Origin: an uncultured Eubacteriales bacterium
GTDB lineage: Bacteria; Bacillota; Clostridia; Oscillospirales; Oscillospiraceae
Length of the DNA stretch: 25,495 nt
Direction: 5' to 3'
Assembly (NCBI GenBank): GCA_900549495.1
Contig: UROL01000005.1
Location: forward strand, 1-25,495
The position numbers were made by a program, and so were the translations under genes. Positions 22,397-25,495 of the stretch are shown here, in pieces (the first letter of the stretch is position 1; every line of letters begins with the position of its first letter). Below the pieces are notes generated by a model. It was given only the letters and a program-made list of their open reading frames with translations, did not search any database and was not told the DNA's origin.

Positions 22397-24391
22397 ATGA
22401 AGTGGTGGGAGAATGCTCCGTGGCGACTGATTCAGACCAATCTGAGAGAAATTGACCTGAAGGATTTGGAGCCGGAGCAGGTGATTTGCGACCTTCGCTC
22501 CTTCCATGCTACCGTCCTGATGATAAACGCAGGGGGGATCAGCGCCAGCTATCCGACAAAGCTGCCCTGGCAGTATCAGAATCCTCTGGCAGAGCACGAT
22601 GGGCTGAAGCGGGTGGTTATGTCGTGCCATGAAAATGGCATCCGTGTCATAGCACGGGTGGATTTTTCCAAGGTTCACGAAGCGCTGTATGCGCTTCACC
22701 CACAGTGGGCCTTTCGGACGGCGGATCAGCAGGTGATGAATTACAATGGCTTTGTGCAGACCTGCCCCAACAGTGCATATCAGCAGGAATATGCCCTGCG
22801 TACACTGGGGGAGATTTTCGAAACCATTCCCTTTGACGGCCTGTACTGCAATATGGGCGGCTTTCAGACCCGGGATTACAGCTTCCGGGACTACGGCTTC
22901 TGCCATTGCGAAACCTGCCGCAGACGCTTTCGGGAAATGAGCGGCTATGCGGAGCTGCCGGAAAAGGAAGACATGGATGACCCTGTATACGTCTCCTATA
23001 CGGTTTTCCAGAAAAAATGCATCCGGGAATATCGGGCAAAGATGGTGGCTTTCCTGAAAACCTTTGATAGGGATATCTGCTTCGACGACGAAGACTATGC
23101 CCGCATCGAGGCCTCTACCGAGCTGCACCGGCGATTGCCCCACTGGATGTACCATGCCTCCAGCAACTGCCGGGCGATTCTCGGCGATGGCAGCAGCGGG
23201 ATTATCTGCTCAAATACCTCGGTGGATTATATGGGGTATGCACTGCGGGATACGGCAGTAAGTGCCTGGCAGCAGAAGCTGCGGCTATGGCAGAATCTGA
23301 CAAACCTGGGTGCCCTGGACTATTACATTATGGGCCGCCTGGATAACCACCTGGATCGGAGCGCCTATGACGGTGTGCGGGAGGTTTTTGATTTTCATCG
23401 TAAAAATGAAAATGCCTACCGGGGTCTGAGGAATCTGGGCAGAGTGCTTCTGAGACGAGAGGACCGCTGGGTGGCCACGGAGGAGGAAAAGGGCTGGATT
23501 CGAACCCTTACGGAGTGCCATATCCCCTTTGCGGAAATCCTGCCGACGGAGTATGCCGCCGCCCACCTGGAGCGCTATGACATTGTCGTCCTGGCAGATC
23601 AGCAGTATTTGACCCCGGAGGAGATTCGGGTGACGGATGCTTTCGTCCAAAAGGGCGGAACCGTGCTGGTTTCCGGCGGAACCGGTCTGGCGAATGACCG
23701 GGGAAAACGCAAGAATACCCCTGCACTGGCCTGCCAGGGTCTGCACAGGGTTCGGCAGGAGCGGGGAGATATGGCTTCGGCAATCTTCCTGATAGACGAA
23801 AAGGAACGCAGGTGCTTCCCGTCCAATCCCAGCTGCGATGCAGTTGCCCTGGGCGACCGGTATCTGTTTATGGAGCCGGAGCCGGATACCGAGGGGCTCC
23901 TGAACATGGTTCCGGTACACCCCTTCGGCCCGCCGGAGTGCTGCTATTTTACGGAGATCTCTTCGGAAAAGGCAGTATACCTCCATTCCTATGGGAAGGG
24001 AAGGGCGGTTACCGTTCCCTGGTATCCCGGAGAGTTCTATGCCAGAACGGGCTTTGACAATCTGATGTATTTTATGAAGGACGTCCTGATTCAGCTATGC
24101 GGTGCACAGCCCCTGGCGGATGCTCTGTCCCCCATGGCAGAGGTGAGCCTATCCGGCAGACAGGACGGAAGTATGCTGGTTCAAATGGTGAACAACAGCG
24201 GAATTTTTGGCATGAGCTTTGTGCGCCCGGTTCCTATTGAGGGAATCCACCTCCGGATTCCTGTGCCTGAAAAGCCCAAACAGGTACGAAGCCTTCACGG
24301 CACCCAGGTGTCCTGGGATTACCGGGAGGGACGGCTGTGCCTGACGGTTCCCCGCCTGGAGGAGCATGAGGCCATTGAAATACTTCTCTGA
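22397..24391 (+). CDS. Putative glycoside hydrolase, GHL6 type with beta-galactosidase trimerisation-like domain
   Basis: A 664-residue protein with the layout of 'hypothetical glycosyl hydrolase 6' (PF14871): QTNLREID (13-20), the segment HATVLMINAGGISASYPTKLP (37-57), GIRVIARVDFSK (81-92), HPQW (101-104), FDGLYCNMGG (146-155) and a CHCETC cluster (169-174) that may bind metal. From about 395 a flavodoxin-like region (ADQQYLTPEEIRVTDAFVQKGG, then LVSGGTG) resembles the trimerisation domain of GH42 beta-galactosidases, and a small beta domain closes the protein. There is no signal peptide, so it is cytoplasmic. The start at 22397 has GGAGGGGGAG about 6 nt upstream. It presumably cleaves the glycoside imported by the linked transporter; GHL6 proteins relate to alpha-fucosidase-like barrels, but activity is unproven. 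Confidence 0.82.
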   Translation: MKWWENAPWRLIQTNLREIDLKDLEPEQVICDLRSFHATVLMINAGGISASYPTKLPWQYQNPLAEHDGLKRVVMSCHENGIRVIARVDFSKVHEALYALHPQWAFRTADQQVMNYNGFVQTCPNSAYQQEYALRTLGEIFETIPFDGLYCNMGGFQTRDYSFRDYGFCHCETCRRRFREMSGYAELPEKEDMDDPVYVSYTVFQKKCIREYRAKMVAFLKTFDRDICFDDEDYARIEASTELHRRLPHWMYHASSNCRAILGDGSSGIICSNTSVDYMGYALRDTAVSAWQQKLRLWQNLTNLGALDYYIMGRLDNHLDRSAYDGVREVFDFHRKNENAYRGLRNLGRVLLRREDRWVATEEEKGWIRTLTECHIPFAEILPTEYAAAHLERYDIVVLADQQYLTPEEIRVTDAFVQKGGTVLVSGGTGLANDRGKRKNTPALACQGLHRVRQERGDMASAIFLIDEKERRCFPSNPSCDAVALGDRYLFMEPEPDTEGLLNMVPVHPFGPPECCYFTEISSEKAVYLHSYGKGRAVTVPWYPGEFYARTGFDNLMYFMKDVLIQLCGAQPLADALSPMAEVSLSGRQDGSMLVQMVNNSGIFGMSFVRPVPIEGIHLRIPVPEKPKQVRSLHGTQVSWDYREGRLCLTVPRLEEHEAIEILL

Positions 24392-24405
24392 GGAGGTGTG
24401 CCGGT

Positions 24406-25323
24406 ATGGTTGCAATTATTCTCGAAAAAATTGTGCGGATTTTTTTAATCCTCCTGCTGGGACTGCTGTGCTATCGCAAGGGCTTGCTGGATGATCCATC
24501 CATTGGAAAGCTGTCAGATCTGCTGCTGATGGTTATCAATCCGATGGTGATTTTTGTATCTTACCAAATGGATTATGAGCCCCAGCTGCTGCACAACCTG
24601 TTTTTGACCATGGGAATATCCGCCGCCGCCTTTGCAGTGCAGATTCTGCTGGTGCATCTGCTGGTTCCCCAGAAGGGAAATGGGAGCATCGAACGTCTTT
24701 GCGCCGTCTATGGAAATTGCGGCTTCATCGGTATCCCGCTGATTAGCAGTCTGTATGGCCGGGAGGGCGTATTTTATCTGACAGCCTATTTGACGGTATT
24801 TCACCTGTTTTTCTGGACCCATGGCGTTGTGGTGATGGCCGGCAAGACAGATTGGAGGGCCACTGTTCAAAAGCTCCTGTCCCCTGCCATTATCGGTGTC
24901 CTGCTGGGGCTTGTGTGCTTCCTCGCCCGGATTCGTCTGCCGGAAACGGTTGTGGGAGCGATGGATTCTGTAGGTAGCATGAATACGCCGCTGGCTATGC
25001 TGGTTGCAGGCGCAACCCTGGGCCAGTCGGATTTCCGCAGCTGCTTCGGAAACATGAGGGCCTACTGGATTTCTGCGCTGAAGCTGCTTTTGGTGCCGTT
25101 GGCGACGATTGTGCTTTTGCTGCCGGTGAAGGCCCCGGAGATGATAGCGGCAGTGCTGCTGATTGCTGCGGCCTGCCCCACAGCAGCCAGCTGCACCATG
25201 TTTGCGCTGAGGTACAAGGGTGACGGATTCTATGCCTCCCGGATTTTTGCGGTGACGACGGTTGCCTGCGTGCTGACAATCCCGGCGGTTGTGTGGTTGG
25301 CAGAGCTTCTTGGGGTGCTCTAG
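24406..25323 (+). CDS. AEC-family (auxin efflux carrier-like) membrane transporter
   Basis: A 305-residue protein with about ten membrane spans in two halves, matching PF03547. YGNCGFIGIPLISSLYG (about 101-117) carries the family's N-x-G-F-x-G-x-P signature, and AACPTAASCTMFALRY (about 264-279) is the equivalent C-terminal crossover. Bacterial members move malate, lactate or other carboxylates. GAGGAGG lies 8-9 nt before the ATG, 14 nt after the GHL6-type gene, so it ends the operon. In this context it may export an acid product or import an acidic substrate; direction and substrate are unknown. Confidence 0.9.
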   Translation: MVAIILEKIVRIFLILLLGLLCYRKGLLDDPSIGKLSDLLLMVINPMVIFVSYQMDYEPQLLHNLFLTMGISAAAFAVQILLVHLLVPQKGNGSIERLCAVYGNCGFIGIPLISSLYGREGVFYLTAYLTVFHLFFWTHGVVVMAGKTDWRATVQKLLSPAIIGVLLGLVCFLARIRLPETVVGAMDSVGSMNTPLAMLVAGATLGQSDFRSCFGNMRAYWISALKLLLVPLATIVLLLPVKAPEMIAAVLLIAAACPTAASCTMFALRYKGDGFYASRIFAVTTVACVLTIPAVVWLAELLGVL

Positions 25324-25324
25324 C

Positions 25325-25465
25325 AGCGTGATATAGGAAGAATCGGGGATAGCCCGGAGCGTGCCCCCGAGGCGCCCTTCCAGGCTGCCTCCCGGAAATG
25401 TCCGGCTCGCTCTTTCCGGGGTGAGCGGAAAAATGCGGGCTATTCAAATAAAGATAGCGTTATAT
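25325..25465. other. Structured intergenic element at the contig end
   Basis: No gene is seen. Outer arms ATAGCCCG (25349-25356) and CGGGCTAT (25436-25443) pair over 8 bp; inside, CCCGGAA (25391-25397) pairs with TTCCGGG (25414-25420). AGCGTGATAT (25325-25334) and AGCGTTATAT (25456-25465) form an imperfect 10-bp direct repeat at the edges. This could be a structured RNA or a small MITE-like repeat; no U-tract supports a plain terminator. I do not recognise a known RNA family. Confidence 0.4.
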
Positions 25466-25466
25466 C

Positions 25467-25495
25467 CTGTCTCTTATACACATCTCCGAGCCCAC
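25467..25495 (+). other. Residual Nextera sequencing adapter (not genomic)
   Basis: CTGTCTCTTATACACATCT (25467-25485) is the reverse complement of the Tn5 mosaic end, and the following CCGAGCCCAC matches the start of the Illumina Nextera read-2 adapter. It should be trimmed; genomic sequence ends at about 25466. Confidence 0.97.

Noticed and set aside
1..25495. CRISPR array, phage, transposase, tRNA or rRNA genes
   Set aside because: No regularly spaced repeats, integrase or transposase motifs, tRNA cloverleaf or rRNA-like stretches were noticed.

Overview
The window looks like one assembly contig from a Gram-positive, fairly GC-rich gut-type Clostridia (Oscillospirales-like). Supporting signs are AGGAGG-type ribosome binding sites, near-consensus sigma-A promoters (TTGACA/G, 17-18 bp spacer, TATACT/TACAAT), carbohydrate ABC importers without their own ATPase, and a palindrome-rich dispersed repeat at the left end. 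The taxonomic call is an impression from style, not from a marker gene. The last 29 bases are Nextera library adapter, not genome.

Left half, minus strand (about 9.18 kb down to 0.18 kb): a beta-1,4-galactan/galacto-oligosaccharide utilisation operon. Its order of transcription is solute-binding protein, MalF-type permease, MalG-type permease, a 608-residue protein of unknown function with a deacetylase/GH57-like look, a 76-residue zinc-ribbon protein, a GH53 endo-beta-1,4-galactanase without signal peptide, and a TraX-like membrane protein. A LacI-family regulator lies just upstream on the same strand with its own promoter. Two closely similar operators (GGCAACCG-TT core) sit just downstream of the -10 of the transporter promoter and against the -35 of the lacI promoter, so the regulator probably controls both.

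Middle (9.3-13.2 kb): a plus-strand 671-residue protein resembling GH67/GH20-like hydrolases, with its own promoter and a leader hairpin; a small frameshifted beta-sandwich-like gene; then, on the minus strand, a LarA-family nickel-pincer-dependent 2-hydroxyacid racemase with a clear promoter and terminator.

Right half, plus strand (13.27-25.32 kb): metallo-beta-lactamase-fold hydrolase, SDR dehydrogenase, iron-type alcohol dehydrogenase, terminator and a 0.5 kb gap with a strong promoter; then a second sugar ABC importer (lipoprotein binding protein and two permeases) with an FAD-dependent oxidoreductase, an RraA/HMG-aldolase-like protein, a GHL6-type putative glycosidase and an AEC-family carrier. 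Together the genes fit import of an unusual glycoside, intracellular hydrolysis, and a non-phosphorylative oxidative route (dehydrogenase, lactonase, aldolase, aldehyde reductase, hydroxyacid racemase). No sugar kinase or recognisable sugar-acid dehydratase is present. The substrate cannot be read from the sequence. This cluster is the best candidate for an undescribed pathway.
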